Source: Cyanobacteria bacterium SZAS LIN-3 (GTDB lineage: Bacteria; Cyanobacteriota; Vampirovibrionia; Obscuribacterales; Obscuribacteraceae). From it: 55,011 nt of DNA. Of the stretch, positions 17,087 through 25,149 are shown piece by piece (the stretch's first letter is position 1; each line of letters starts with the position of its first letter). The stretch is from positions 1 to 55,011 of the forward strand of contig JAFEAV010000039.1 in assembly GCA_018266215.1 (NCBI GenBank). Reading direction: 5' to 3'. The notes under the pieces are model-generated. The model saw only the letters and a program-made list of their open reading frames with translations, did not search any database and was not told where the DNA came from. Position numbers and translations under genes: made by a program.

Positions 17087-17148
17087 TGGCCGTGTAGCCT
17101 CAAATTATCAGCGTTTTGAGTCAATGTGCCGGAGATATATGGGGGTAG

Positions 17149-17179
17149 TTGACAAAACTAGACGACCGGTCTAATAATA
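17149..17179 (+). promoter_or_regulatory. Promoter with NemR-like palindrome for the channel gene
   Basis: A perfect -35 TTGACA (17149-17154) is followed by the palindrome TAGACGACCGGTCTA (17159-17173) and an AT-rich -10 region (TAATAA at 17172-17177 with a 17-base spacer, or AATAAT at 17174-17179). An operator between -35 and -10 would block RNA polymerase. The same arrangement recurs at 19109. Confidence 0.7.
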
Positions 17180-17211
17180 AGGTCATCGCAGTCCTTCCGG
17201 AGAAAACATCA

Positions 17212-18354
17212 ATGTTTGCAGCACTCTCGGGTATTTCACTCATCGGCCTTGTGCTTTTTGACATTTACCAGACGATTGTCGTCCCGCGCTACAAACCCTC
17301 TACTTTCCGATTGGCTCCATTTATCGTGGGGCGCCTGCTCTGGCCAGGTTACCGCAAGGTAGCCGTGGGTCAGACCTGCCCCCTCAAGGATGTGATGCTC
17401 GGCAGCTTCGCTTCCTTTGGTTTCGTCACACTTTTTCTTGTCTGGATGGCTCTCCTGGTTTTAGGCTTCGGTCTAATTTTCCTGGCCCAGGGCAGCGAAG
17501 TATCGCCACCCATCAACGACCTGCCGACAGCACTCTACGCCGCAGGTTCTTCCATTCTTACCCTCGGCTCAGGCGATGCCGTAGCACTATCGGGCACGGC
17601 CAGACTGACCGCAATTGCCGCGGCCTTCACCGGCATCCTTATAATGGCCGTCGCTGTCTCATTTATATTTTCACTGCAGGGAGCCGTACAGAAGCGCGAA
17701 ACCATGGTCAACACCCTGGAAAGTCGCCTTGGATCTTCCACCACCGGCCTCGGTCTGATGCTGCGCTACAAAGAACTCGACCTCGCTCATAAACTGGGCG
17801 AATCCTTCAACCAGTGGGAACTCTGGGCCGCCGAAGTACTGGAAAGCCACCGCGCTTTCCCACTGCTTTCATATTTTCGCTCCGCTAAAGCCTGTGTCTC
17901 CTGGGTCACCATACTCGGTGCCCTGCTCGACGCCAGCGCTCTGACTATCGCAGCCACAGCCGGAGAAGCTACAGGTGAAGCAAGGCTATTTTTTGAACTG
18001 GCTACAAAAACAGTGCAGTCCCTGGCCAGCTTCCTCAATCTAAAAGTCGAGGAAGAAAGCCAGATCACGGAAGAAGAATACGCACAGGCTCTGACTTTGC
18101 TGGCCGCCGCCGGTTACAAAGTACGGGCACAGAAAGACTCTTTCCAGCACTTCGCCGGCTTGAGAATGCAGTATATATCTCATATCCGCGCCCTCTCCAC
18201 TCACCTGGTCAATCTCTCACCCAGCCTGCTCGGCAATCTGGCGGCAGAAGTCAGACTCACCGCGGTCAAGGCGGAAAGCCGCGGCACAAGCGCCGATGTC
18301 ATCCCGGTAAACAGGGCGAGAAAACAATACAGACATTTGAGTCTGGTTAGATAG
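17212..18354 (+). CDS. Two-TM ion-channel-like membrane protein
   Basis: The start is ATG 17212 with GGAGAAA 7 bases upstream; the longer TTG-initiated frame begins inside the -35 box and is rejected. The protein has 380 residues. Hydrophobic segments lie at the N-terminus (FAALSGISLIGLVLFDIYQTIVV) and in the middle (two helices around residues 65-165). The turn SSILTLGSGD (T117-D122) followed by a long hydrophobic helix reads like the pore loop and inner helix of a K+-type channel, with the filter Tyr/Phe replaced by Ser. The C-terminal 200 residues are soluble and helical. Selectivity is unknown. It is probably controlled by the adjacent TetR regulator. Confidence 0.75.
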   Translation: MFAALSGISLIGLVLFDIYQTIVVPRYKPSTFRLAPFIVGRLLWPGYRKVAVGQTCPLKDVMLGSFASFGFVTLFLVWMALLVLGFGLIFLAQGSEVSPPINDLPTALYAAGSSILTLGSGDAVALSGTARLTAIAAAFTGILIMAVAVSFIFSLQGAVQKRETMVNTLESRLGSSTTGLGLMLRYKELDLAHKLGESFNQWELWAAEVLESHRAFPLLSYFRSAKACVSWVTILGALLDASALTIAATAGEATGEARLFFELATKTVQSLASFLNLKVEEESQITEEEYAQALTLLAAAGYKVRAQKDSFQHFAGLRMQYISHIRALSTHLVNLSPSLLGNLAAEVRLTAVKAESRGTSADVIPVNRARKQYRHLSLVR

Positions 18355-18357
18355 AGG

Positions 18358-18948
18358 CTAGAACTTTATCCGCGCCTGAAGGGCGATGACCGATGAAATC
18401 TGGGGCATGGGCGGGATATAGAAGACGCTGACGCCGACATGCTTACCCTCGATCGATGCGGTGGGAGCAGCCATGGGAATCGGTCCGCCTTTGTTGAAAT
18501 AGTATCCGTCGACCACACCGGCTAAGACTCCGGCTCTCACCGGGCCCATCTTGAGCGGTTCATAGTCTAAATAGGCGTAGTGGCTTCGGTGGCCGATGCT
18601 GTTTTCATACTGACCGACGGCCACGGCTTTATCGGGAGAGATGCGATACATCAGTCCCAATCCATAGTTGCGCTCATTAAAATGCCGACTGCGATCAAAG
18701 TGATAGGAAGCACCGTTGATCTGCAACCAGGTATTCTCGGCAATCTTGCTCAAAAAATTGTCGTCAGCCTTGCCTTGTGCAACAGCCCTGTCTGCCGCAA
18801 CGGCTTTGTCTTGGATAGCGGGCTGGGCTGGTAAGGGTATTGAAGCGTCGGCTAAAAGCTTTGAATTGAGCCGCTCGGACGAATTATCAGTGTTTCCATA
18901 TAAGTTGACGCGGCCGCCTTCCGGGGCCTCTAAAGGACTTCCATCCAT
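18358..18948 (-). CDS. Beta-strand-rich protein, outer-membrane-barrel-like
   Basis: This 196-residue protein has an unusual polar N-terminus of about 70 residues with no signal peptide. A strand-rich domain follows: WLQINGASYHFDR, FNERNYGLGLMYRIS, AVAVGQYENSIGHRSHYAYLDYEPL, GPVRAGVLAGVVDGYY and a terminal LQARIKF. The NERNxGLGL...YxNS...Y pattern with a C-terminal aromatic resembles a family of small outer-membrane-like proteins of Proteobacteria that I cannot name precisely. Without a signal peptide, export is unexplained. AGAGGA lies 6 bases before the ATG. It has its own promoter at 19009-19037 and is convergent with the channel gene. Confidence 0.6.
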   Translation of the reverse strand: MDGSPLEAPEGGRVNLYGNTDNSSERLNSKLLADASIPLPAQPAIQDKAVAADRAVAQGKADDNFLSKIAENTWLQINGASYHFDRSRHFNERNYGLGLMYRISPDKAVAVGQYENSIGHRSHYAYLDYEPLKMGPVRAGVLAGVVDGYYFNKGGPIPMAAPTASIEGKHVGVSVFYIPPMPQISSVIALQARIKF

Positions 18949-19008
18949 ATTTCCTCTCTCGGGGTAGTCTGCGTGGGGGATGCGACTTCTTGACTACCAG
19001 TGGATGCA

Positions 19009-19037
19009 ATATTAAGCCCGGCTAAGACAATAGTCAA
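19009..19037 (-). promoter_or_regulatory. Sigma-70-type promoter for the barrel-like gene
   Basis: On the minus strand TTGACT (19032-19037) and TAATAT (19009-19014) are separated by exactly 17 bases, about 60 bases upstream of the ATG at 18948. An inverted repeat GGTAGTC/GACTACC (18963-18969 and 18992-18998) lies in the untranslated leader and may be regulatory. Confidence 0.6.
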
Positions 19038-19108
19038 TGGAAGAAATTGTGATCAATCCCTTGCTATTTCATAGTTATAGGCCGAACCCGAATATATTTT
19101 TGGGGTAG

Positions 19109-19137
19109 TTGACGACTATAGACGACCGGTCTATTAT
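19109..19137 (+). promoter_or_regulatory. Second promoter with the NemR-like palindrome
   Basis: TTGACG (19109-19114), the palindrome TAGACGACCGGTCTA (19119-19133) and TATTAT (19132-19137) repeat the layout at 17149 with the same 17-base spacer. The preceding GGGGTAG is also shared. It should drive the 58-residue ORF at 19209 under the same regulator. Confidence 0.72.
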
Positions 19138-19208
19138 TATTACATCGAGGGGGCAATCAATCGCCCCGTGAACCTCTAAACAAATTCAATCCAGAAAGGA
19201 GCCGAGTC

Positions 19209-19385
19209 ATGATTACTTTATTAGCCCTCCAATTCGCCGCCGTATTTCTCTTCCTGGCTGTTCGCGCTCTCTTCCCCGAGCTTTTTGTAGTCAGACGTCG
19301 CTACCGCGCCAGCCGCCCGATTTTTGCCGAATGCAGACACAACGACAGCATGCACAGCGCCGGCATGGGTATGATGATTCGCTAA
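19209..19385 (+). CDS. 58-residue single-span membrane peptide
   Basis: This short ORF follows the palindrome-bearing promoter and has an excellent Shine-Dalgarno (AAAGGAG, 7 bases before the ATG). The product begins with a hydrophobic helix (MITLLALQFAAVFLFLAVRALF), followed by a very basic RRRYRASR stretch and a C-terminus rich in Met, Ser and His (DSMHSAGMGMMIR). It has one Cys and three His, so metal or redox sensing is conceivable but unproven. I recognise no family. The regulatory link to the TetR and channel genes suggests a stress-induced membrane peptide. Confidence 0.7.
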   Translation: MITLLALQFAAVFLFLAVRALFPELFVVRRRYRASRPIFAECRHNDSMHSAGMGMMIR

Positions 19386-19500
19386 AAAGTAAAAAGCAGC
19401 GCCTCAAGCGAGATTCAATGGGCGTTCGCCGCGACTGTTATCTGAGTGTTATTTAGTTGCCGTAAGTTTGCAGCATCTCCCGAAGCACGAGGCAACACCA

Positions 19501-20091
19501 ATGTCATTCGAACACCATCAAAATACTCGCTCTCAGCAGGATGAGCCGAGCAAAGCCGTACAGGAAGAAGCTGCCAAAATCATCGCCAAGCTGGACGGTA
19601 ACGAGAATTCGCACTGGCATATCGACGGCAAAAATTACGACTCAGCCAGAGCGATGCAGGCCCGGGCCATGCTCATTGAAGACGCACAAAAAATGACGCC
19701 CAAAGACATGATGGACCTGATGCGCACGATCATGCGCAACGAGGACAAGACCAGGGGCTATGACATGAACTGGTTTGGCCACGGTCAGCAGGACATCCGC
19801 GAGAAGATGCAAAAACAGGACAACGAGAGACAACTTTTCTTCACCGCTCTCAACCATGATATGGCTATCACTCCACAGCAACGCAAGGAGCAGGTGGAAG
19901 CCTTCAACAAAGCTCAGGCCCTTGAACTCGAGCGCTACAAAAAAGAAATAGTCATTACTTTCACCCACGACTCAGCTGCGCCCTCGCCCGGCAACAATTA
20001 TGACGGCAGAAAGCCCGGAAGCTGGATAGCAGGACCGGCATTCAATGTAGCCAACGGTCTGCCCGAGTTTCACATAGACGACAAAAAATAA
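19501..20091 (+). CDS. Hypothetical soluble protein
   Basis: This is a 196-residue hydrophilic, helix-rich protein without signal peptide or membrane segment. Notable stretches are WHIDGKNYDSARAMQARAML, MMDLMRTIMRNEDKTRGYDMNWFGHG and a charged helix ending in LERYKKEIVITFTHD. The C-terminal 30 residues are Gly/Pro-rich. No family is recognised. The ATG at 19501 has GAGG 8 bases upstream; the frame extends to 19468 without a better signal. It stands alone, convergent with the degenerate GGDEF gene at 20138. Confidence 0.65.
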   Translation: MSFEHHQNTRSQQDEPSKAVQEEAAKIIAKLDGNENSHWHIDGKNYDSARAMQARAMLIEDAQKMTPKDMMDLMRTIMRNEDKTRGYDMNWFGHGQQDIREKMQKQDNERQLFFTALNHDMAITPQQRKEQVEAFNKAQALELERYKKEIVITFTHDSAAPSPGNNYDGRKPGSWIAGPAFNVANGLPEFHIDDKK

Positions 20092-20137
20092 CGTAGCACC
20101 GCCGGCGACACCACTTCAAAGATCCACCGGGAAGGCT

Positions 20138-20854
20138 TTACTGCTCGGGCGCGAAAGCAAATCCATCGCCGCCGCGGCTCTGCACAAACTCGCAGGCCAG
20201 GTCGGCGCGGGCAATAAGCTCTTTTGAATCTTCACCATGACCGGGGAAGTATGTGATTCCGAAACTCAATGTAATCGGCAGACGGTGCCAGTTGTGCTTG
20301 AGCTCGATCGTATTGTTGAAAAGCAAACGAGTGCGCTCAGCCATTATAGCCGCGCCTTTGCCGGGGGTTTCCGGCAGCACCAGGATGTATCTGTCATCGG
20401 AAAGACGACCGACCATATCGATATCGGAACGAACAACTCCGAGCAAAAATTCGATCACAGTAAAGACAACTTTGTCGGCGGCCAGTTCACCATACTCCGG
20501 CTCGATGCGGTCAAAGCCGTCGATGCCCACCATGACCAGAGCCGTGGGTCGATTGTAGCGCTTGGAACGCTTCAACTCATGAACCAGCTTGCGCACAAGA
20601 TAGCGCAGGTTGTAGCAGCCTTCCAGACCATCGTAAAAAGCAATCGATTCGATGTCCTCATCGGAAAAAACCGGATCTTCTTCCGGCTTCACATGGGCAA
20701 AGACATCACCCTGCTCGCGCACGCCAGGCTCGTTAGCCTTGCTCAGCGCAGACATTTTTGTTTCGGTCCAGACCTGATTGCGTACATTGGCAATGGCGCG
20801 GTGAAATGCGCCGTCACGGATGAATGTTCTATCGGGTCCTCGATCTTGCGGCAT
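20138..20854 (-). CDS. Degenerate GGDEF-domain protein
   Basis: The 238-residue protein carries a GGDEF-fold domain at about residues 75-235. It shows AFYDGLEGCYNLRYLVRKLVHELKRSKRYNRPTALVMVGIDGFDRI in place of the usual DxLTGLxNRR...DxDxFK, and ITLSFGITYFPGHGEDSKELIARAD near the end. The signature itself reads SDDRY (residues 152-156), so cyclic-di-GMP synthesis is unlikely. Such domains usually act as GTP or c-di-GMP sensors or as scaffolds. No sensory or membrane domain is seen. The intact cyclase at 42245 in the same window is a contrast. The start has only a weak Shine-Dalgarno. Confidence 0.8.
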   Translation of the reverse strand: MPQDRGPDRTFIRDGAFHRAIANVRNQVWTETKMSALSKANEPGVREQGDVFAHVKPEEDPVFSDEDIESIAFYDGLEGCYNLRYLVRKLVHELKRSKRYNRPTALVMVGIDGFDRIEPEYGELAADKVVFTVIEFLLGVVRSDIDMVGRLSDDRYILVLPETPGKGAAIMAERTRLLFNNTIELKHNWHRLPITLSFGITYFPGHGEDSKELIARADLACEFVQSRGGDGFAFAPEQ

Positions 20855-20975
20855 AAAAACTTTCGATTGTTGTAAGGAGGATGGGACGGGAGACTCCGAA
20901 TTTTTAATACCCAGAATACAGGGATTCTAAATCAATATTCTAAATTACCAGCCACTCGCAGTCGAAAGGCTAAAT

Positions 20976-22295
20976 CTATGGGCTTTCAAGATGCTGGGGG
21001 TCGATCAAGTAGAGCCGCACCATATTCAGTGCTTCCTGGGCGGTGCGCCAGCGCACTTCGTGGCGGCCAAGACGCTTACCCAGGCGCAGAGTCCTGGCGA
21101 AATACCGCTCTTCATTGTCGGCGCCCCGGGCGCTCAGGCCCAGATAGACCAGACCAATGGGCTTTTCCTCGGTGCCACCATCGGGTCCAGCGATGCCAGT
21201 CACGCTCAAGCCCAGATCACAACTGGTTAATTGTCGTATCCCCAGCGCCATCGCCCTGGCACATTCGGGGCTGACCGCCCCCTGGGTATTGAGGATTTCC
21301 TCGCTCACGCCCAGCACTCGGTGTTTGGCCTCGTTGCTGTAGGTGACGGCGTTGAGCATGATGTAGCGACTGCTGCCGGGAATATTCGTCAATCTTTCCG
21401 AAACCATGCCGCCGGTGCAAGACTCGGCCAGAGCTATGGTCAGACCGCGTTCAGTCAAAAGTCTGCCCACAACCGATTCCAGAGTATCGCTATCCTCTCC
21501 GTAGCAGCGCACCCCGCTACCTTGCTTGATTTCATCAATCACCGGCTGGGCCAGGGCCCGGGCCTCTTCCAGAGTGGCGGCCTTGGCGGCAACGCGCAGG
21601 CGGCATTCCCAGTTACCGGCATAAGGAGCGACCGAGGGATTGGCCAGGTCGAGCAGATGAGCAAATTTCTCAGCCAGGGCCGATTCGCCGATGCCGTAAT
21701 GCTTCAGCTCTTTAGACCAGATTGTGCCGCCGGCATAGGTTTCTTCCAGATAGCCCCGGGCGGTGCCGGCCCACATACCCTTGAGCTCACTGGGCACCCC
21801 GGGAAAAGTCAGTATCGACTTGACCGTTTGTACGTCTTGCAGGCCCAGGACCGCCAGCTCGGCGGGCCCCAGGGTCCAGATAATGCCCGGAGCCGAGCCC
21901 ACGGGATTGGGTAAAATCCTGGCGCCGCGCGGACGCAGAGCCTGCTTGGCATTACTGGGCGGCATTTTAAGACCGCGGGCGGCAAACAATCCTTCAATGA
22001 AGGCCAGGACTTCCTGGTCGACGTCCAGTGGAGCGCCAAAAACCTGGGCAATTGATTCGGTGGTCAGGTCATCGGCGGTGGGTCCTATCCCGCCTGAGGT
22101 TATCAATATGTCGGCACGCAAAAGGGCCGTGCGCATGCATTCGCGGATGCGTTCGGGATTATCGCCGACGGTCACCCGGTGGAAACAATTGATCCCGAGC
22201 AGGGCCAATTGCTGCGCCAGAAACTGGGAATTGGTATCAAGCACGTCGCCCAAAAGAAGCTCGGTGCCAATGCAAAGAACTTCAGCTGTAGCCAC
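20976..22295 (-). CDS. cinA: CinA-like protein (nicotinamide-nucleotide amidase family)
   Basis: This is a full-length two-domain CinA of 439 residues. The N-terminal MoCF-like pyrophosphatase domain shows GTELLLGDVLDTNSQFLAQQL and ITSGGIGPTADDLTTE. The C-terminal NMN deamidase domain shows ALAESCTGGMVSERLTNIPGSS, AVTYSNEAKHRVLGV and SVTGIAGPDGGTEEKPIGLVY. The family recycles pyridine nucleotides and is linked to competence in some bacteria. GTG start at 22295 with AAGGA upstream. It is the last gene of a minus-strand run with thiL, folD, an anchored protein and a tiny membrane ORF. Confidence 0.93.
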   Translation of the reverse strand: MATAEVLCIGTELLLGDVLDTNSQFLAQQLALLGINCFHRVTVGDNPERIRECMRTALLRADILITSGGIGPTADDLTTESIAQVFGAPLDVDQEVLAFIEGLFAARGLKMPPSNAKQALRPRGARILPNPVGSAPGIIWTLGPAELAVLGLQDVQTVKSILTFPGVPSELKGMWAGTARGYLEETYAGGTIWSKELKHYGIGESALAEKFAHLLDLANPSVAPYAGNWECRLRVAAKAATLEEARALAQPVIDEIKQGSGVRCYGEDSDTLESVVGRLLTERGLTIALAESCTGGMVSERLTNIPGSSRYIMLNAVTYSNEAKHRVLGVSEEILNTQGAVSPECARAMALGIRQLTSCDLGLSVTGIAGPDGGTEEKPIGLVYLGLSARGADNEERYFARTLRLGKRLGRHEVRWRTAQEALNMVRLYLIDPQHLESP

Positions 22296-22307
22296 GTCTG
22301 TCCTTAC

Positions 22308-22463
22308 TTAGTGATGGCCACCAGCGGCAACCGGTGCTTCGACCTTATTGACGTCGTAGCAGAACATCGCCCAGACGCCGATAGCCAGAACTGAACTGGC
22401 GAAACAGCAAAAGAAAAAGATCAACCACTTCTGAGAGGGGTCCTGATGAGGCTCTGCGCTCAT
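22308..22463 (-). CDS. 51-residue single-span membrane protein
   Basis: A short ORF lies between cinA and the anchored protein gene. It reads MSAEPHQDPSQKWLIFF at the start, a hydrophobic helix (FFFCCFASSVLAIGVWAMF) and ends VEAPVAAGGHH. AAGGAG lies about 11 bases before the ATG, and the stop is 12 bases before the cinA GTG. The size, single span and His-rich tail recall small respiratory-complex subunits, but no such complex is encoded nearby, so its function is unknown. Confidence 0.7.
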   Translation of the reverse strand: MSAEPHQDPSQKWLIFFFCCFASSVLAIGVWAMFCYDVNKVEAPVAAGGHH

Positions 22464-22536
22464 GTCTAAAAAATCTCCTTCTGGGCCTGACGCTTTCTAG
22501 TATAAGCACTTGGCTGCCCCGGCTAAATAAGAATGG

Positions 22537-23175
22537 TCAAAAGCTTTGACCTTTTCGTAAAAAAGCGACCACGGCATCAACATCCATGGGCTGACCCGGC
22601 GGGGCCATGGCCACGGCCATCAGTACCTTGCGACCGTGCACCAGGCAGCCGATCAGACCTTTGCGGGTCTGACCGTTGGCGACGTCCTTGAGGACGCCAA
22701 CCTCGTAAACAAATTCGCGCCCGTTTACATCCGCCTTGCCCTTATCAGCCACCGATATAAATTTGGCGTTGGCAAAAGGGAGAACGACCGGCCGCTCGTA
22801 CCAGAGATCGATCTGCTCGGCCGGATCGGGGTCCGAGCTGTCACTTTCAACGGTGAAGAAATCAAACTGCAAACTGTCTTTGTTGTCGCCGAAGCCCACG
22901 CCTTCAACCAGCCCGGGCACTCGAATCGCCACCTGCGGATGGTAACCGCCGGCGGCGGCATCTGGAAATCCGCCGATGCGCTTCAATGTCTCGGTTATAT
23001 ACGCGGGATTGATTGAATCCAGGGCGGCCCGGCGGAAATAAACAATGGCACCGACGCCGCCGGCGGCCCCACCCAGGAGCGACAGGGCGGATATGGCTGC
23101 CAGAATCAATACCCATCTGGGCAAAGGCACAACAGGTACAACAGATGCAGCTTTGACGCGCGACTCTTCGCTCAT
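22537..23175 (-). CDS. Single-span membrane-anchored protein, unknown
   Basis: The 212-residue protein has a cytoplasmic N-terminus, one membrane helix (WVLILAAISALSLLGGAAGGVGAIVYF, about residues 22-48) and an exported mixed alpha/beta domain. That domain contains VNGREFVYEVGVLKDVANGQTRKGLIGCLVHGRKVLMAVAMAPPG and ends DVDAVVAFLRKGQSF. This resembles PsbP/DcrB-like folds, in which a final helix packs on a sheet, but the match is loose. Its ATG immediately follows the folD stop codon with no gap, so it is very likely co-translated with folD. No link to folate metabolism is evident. Confidence 0.65.
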   Translation of the reverse strand: MSEESRVKAASVVPVVPLPRWVLILAAISALSLLGGAAGGVGAIVYFRRAALDSINPAYITETLKRIGGFPDAAAGGYHPQVAIRVPGLVEGVGFGDNKDSLQFDFFTVESDSSDPDPAEQIDLWYERPVVLPFANAKFISVADKGKADVNGREFVYEVGVLKDVANGQTRKGLIGCLVHGRKVLMAVAMAPPGQPMDVDAVVAFLRKGQSF

Positions 23176-24066
23176 TTAGGCCCTGGACTGCATTCGCATT
23201 TCAAATGACTTCTGCGTATTGACAAGCAGCATGGCTATTGTCATCGGGCCGACGCCGCCCGGGACAGGCGTTATCAGAGAAGCATTTTCAAACGCAGCAT
23301 CAAAAGCCACATCCCCCTTCAGGGACGAGGTGCCGTCGGCGTTTTCCACCCTGGTGGTGCCGACGTCGATGACCACGGCTCCGGGCTTGACCCAGTCACC
23401 CTTGACCATTTCGGGCTGACCGCAGGCGGCGACCAGTACATCGGCCTGGCGACAGACTTCGGGCAGATTGGCGGTTTTGCTGTGGCAGATAGTGACAGTT
23501 GCATCCTGGGCCAGGAGCATGAGGGCGACCGGCTTGCCGACCAGATGTGAGCGTCCGAGGACAACGACATTTTTGCCTTTGACCGGCACTTTGTACGCGC
23601 TCAAGAGGCGCATGATACCGAGCGGAGTGCAGGGGAAAAGCCCTTCGTCGCCGCGGGCCAGGCGACCCAGATTGATGGCTGTGAGCCCATCTACGTCTTT
23701 GGCCGGATCGATCAGGGCCAGTATTTCCTGGGTGGGCAGATGCTTGGGCAGGGGCAACTGGACGAGAATACCGTCTACAAGCGGATCTTGATTGAGCTTT
23801 TGCACAATCTCGACCACAGTCTTTTCATCAACGTCTTTATCGTACTGCAGCAAAAAGCTCTCGATACCCACATTTTTGCAGGCCGTCACCTTGTTTTTGA
23901 CATAGGTATGGGAAGCCGGATTGTCTCCAATTAGAACGACAGCCAGTCCCGGTTTACGACCGTATTTTGCGGTAGCCGCTTCGACCTGGACTTTCAGTTC
24001 CTCGCGCACGTCCTTAGCGACCTGTTTGCCGTCGATAATTTTTTTAGAGAGCACAGCTTGTTCCAC
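23176..24066 (-). CDS. folD: FolD methylenetetrahydrofolate dehydrogenase/cyclohydrolase
   Basis: FolD interconverts 5,10-methylene- and 10-formyl-tetrahydrofolate for purine and formyl-Met synthesis. The 296-residue length is standard. Diagnostic motifs are YVKNKVTACKNVGI (catalytic Lys region), DGILVQLPLPKHL, DVDGLTAINLGRL, FPCTPLGIMRLL, VVLGRSHLVGKPVALMLL (NADP-binding turn) and ITPVPGGVGPMTIAMLL. It lies 34 bases after thiL on the same strand and its TAA abuts the ATG of the next gene. Confidence 0.95.
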   Translation of the reverse strand: MEQAVLSKKIIDGKQVAKDVREELKVQVEAATAKYGRKPGLAVVLIGDNPASHTYVKNKVTACKNVGIESFLLQYDKDVDEKTVVEIVQKLNQDPLVDGILVQLPLPKHLPTQEILALIDPAKDVDGLTAINLGRLARGDEGLFPCTPLGIMRLLSAYKVPVKGKNVVVLGRSHLVGKPVALMLLAQDATVTICHSKTANLPEVCRQADVLVAACGQPEMVKGDWVKPGAVVIDVGTTRVENADGTSSLKGDVAFDAAFENASLITPVPGGVGPMTIAMLLVNTQKSFEMRMQSRA

Positions 24067-24100
24067 GGTAATACCTACTTATAGAAAAGATTGCAACAAT

Positions 24101-25081
24101 CTACCAGAAATGCTGATAGCAGTTGCTTAAGTCGACACAAGACTGCCCCGATTGCAAGCGCTGCTCGCCGGGGACAAGTGTCACTTTTGGCTTGCCTGGC
24201 TCAACTTGAGCAATCACCTCACCGATTTGCACAAAAGGAAAATGCGCTTCAAAAAAATCAATTGAAGCAGGATCGGCACAGGCAACCAGTTCGTAGTCTT
24301 CGCCGCCGTAGAGGGCAAGCTCCTGAGGATCGAGTCGCAGAGCCAGGGCCTGGGCCCGCACCTCGGCGGCAACCGGGATGGCGTCGAGATTAACTTTCAT
24401 TGAAACATTACTCATCTCGCAGATTTGAAAGAGGCCGTCGGCCAGGCCATCGCTGGCATCAATCAGTGCCCCGCGCGAGCCCACTTTGCGCACCAGGCTG
24501 TAACCCTCGCACAAACGCGGAAGCGGCCGCAGGTGGGCGTCTATGGCCAGATTTTTACTCTGAGCGATATCGCTTGAGCGCCCCAGCAAACGCAGCCCCA
24601 GGGCACTGGCACCGAAGGAACCGGTGACCATGACGACATCGCCGACCTCGGCACCACTGCGGCGCAACAACCCCTTTTCATGAGACTCACCGATAACTGT
24701 CACGGCAATGACCAGTTTGTCTCCGCCGGTCAGATCCCCGCCGACTATTTCTGCACGATAGGTACGGGCGCAGGCGTTAAAACCCTGATAAAAACTCTTG
24801 AGATTGCTTTCACTTATATAAGCCGGCAAACTGAGGGAGACCGTCAGGTAACGGGGCCGCCCCGCCATTGCGGCGATATCGCTTAAGTTTACGGCACAGC
24901 TTTTCCAGCCCAGGCTCTCAAAATCGGTGTAGCGCAGGTCAAAGTGGCGGCCCTCCACCAGCATATCGGAGCTGACAAGGTCCTGCCCTGCCAGCACAGC
25001 GCAGTCGTCGCCGATACGCCGACCACCGGCGTCGGCGGTCCAATCCTTGATTTTCTTAATTAGTTCGCGCTCGCCGGTCAT
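24101..25081 (-). CDS. thiL: Thiamine-monophosphate kinase ThiL
   Basis: ThiL phosphorylates thiamine monophosphate to the active diphosphate. Family motifs are present: RIGDDCAVL, SSDMLVEGRHFDLRYTDFESLGWKSCAVNLSDIAAMAG, GGDLTGGDKLVIAVTVIGE, VTGSFGASALGLRLL, ALIDASDGLADGL and LALYGGEDYELV. The ATG at 25081 gives 326 residues, typical for ThiL; the frame opens at a TTG at 25111 that would add 10 residues. It is divergent from yggT and heads the run to folD and cinA. Confidence 0.94.
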   Translation of the reverse strand: MTGERELIKKIKDWTADAGGRRIGDDCAVLAGQDLVSSDMLVEGRHFDLRYTDFESLGWKSCAVNLSDIAAMAGRPRYLTVSLSLPAYISESNLKSFYQGFNACARTYRAEIVGGDLTGGDKLVIAVTVIGESHEKGLLRRSGAEVGDVVMVTGSFGASALGLRLLGRSSDIAQSKNLAIDAHLRPLPRLCEGYSLVRKVGSRGALIDASDGLADGLFQICEMSNVSMKVNLDAIPVAAEVRAQALALRLDPQELALYGGEDYELVACADPASIDFFEAHFPFVQIGEVIAQVEPGKPKVTLVPGEQRLQSGQSCVDLSNCYQHFW

Positions 25082-25149
25082 AATCCCAATCTTTGCATCC
25101 AGGTGATACAATCTGCCAGTAGTAGACGCTTCTCAGTGTAGGTCACGAA

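Noticed and set aside
17149..17211. TTG start for the channel gene at 17149
   Set aside because: The TTG is the first half of a perfect -35 box and the region holds the operator and -10, so translation must start at 17212.
21231..21914. 227-residue plus-strand frame opposite cinA
   Set aside because: The cinA translation carries all family motifs; the antisense product has none.
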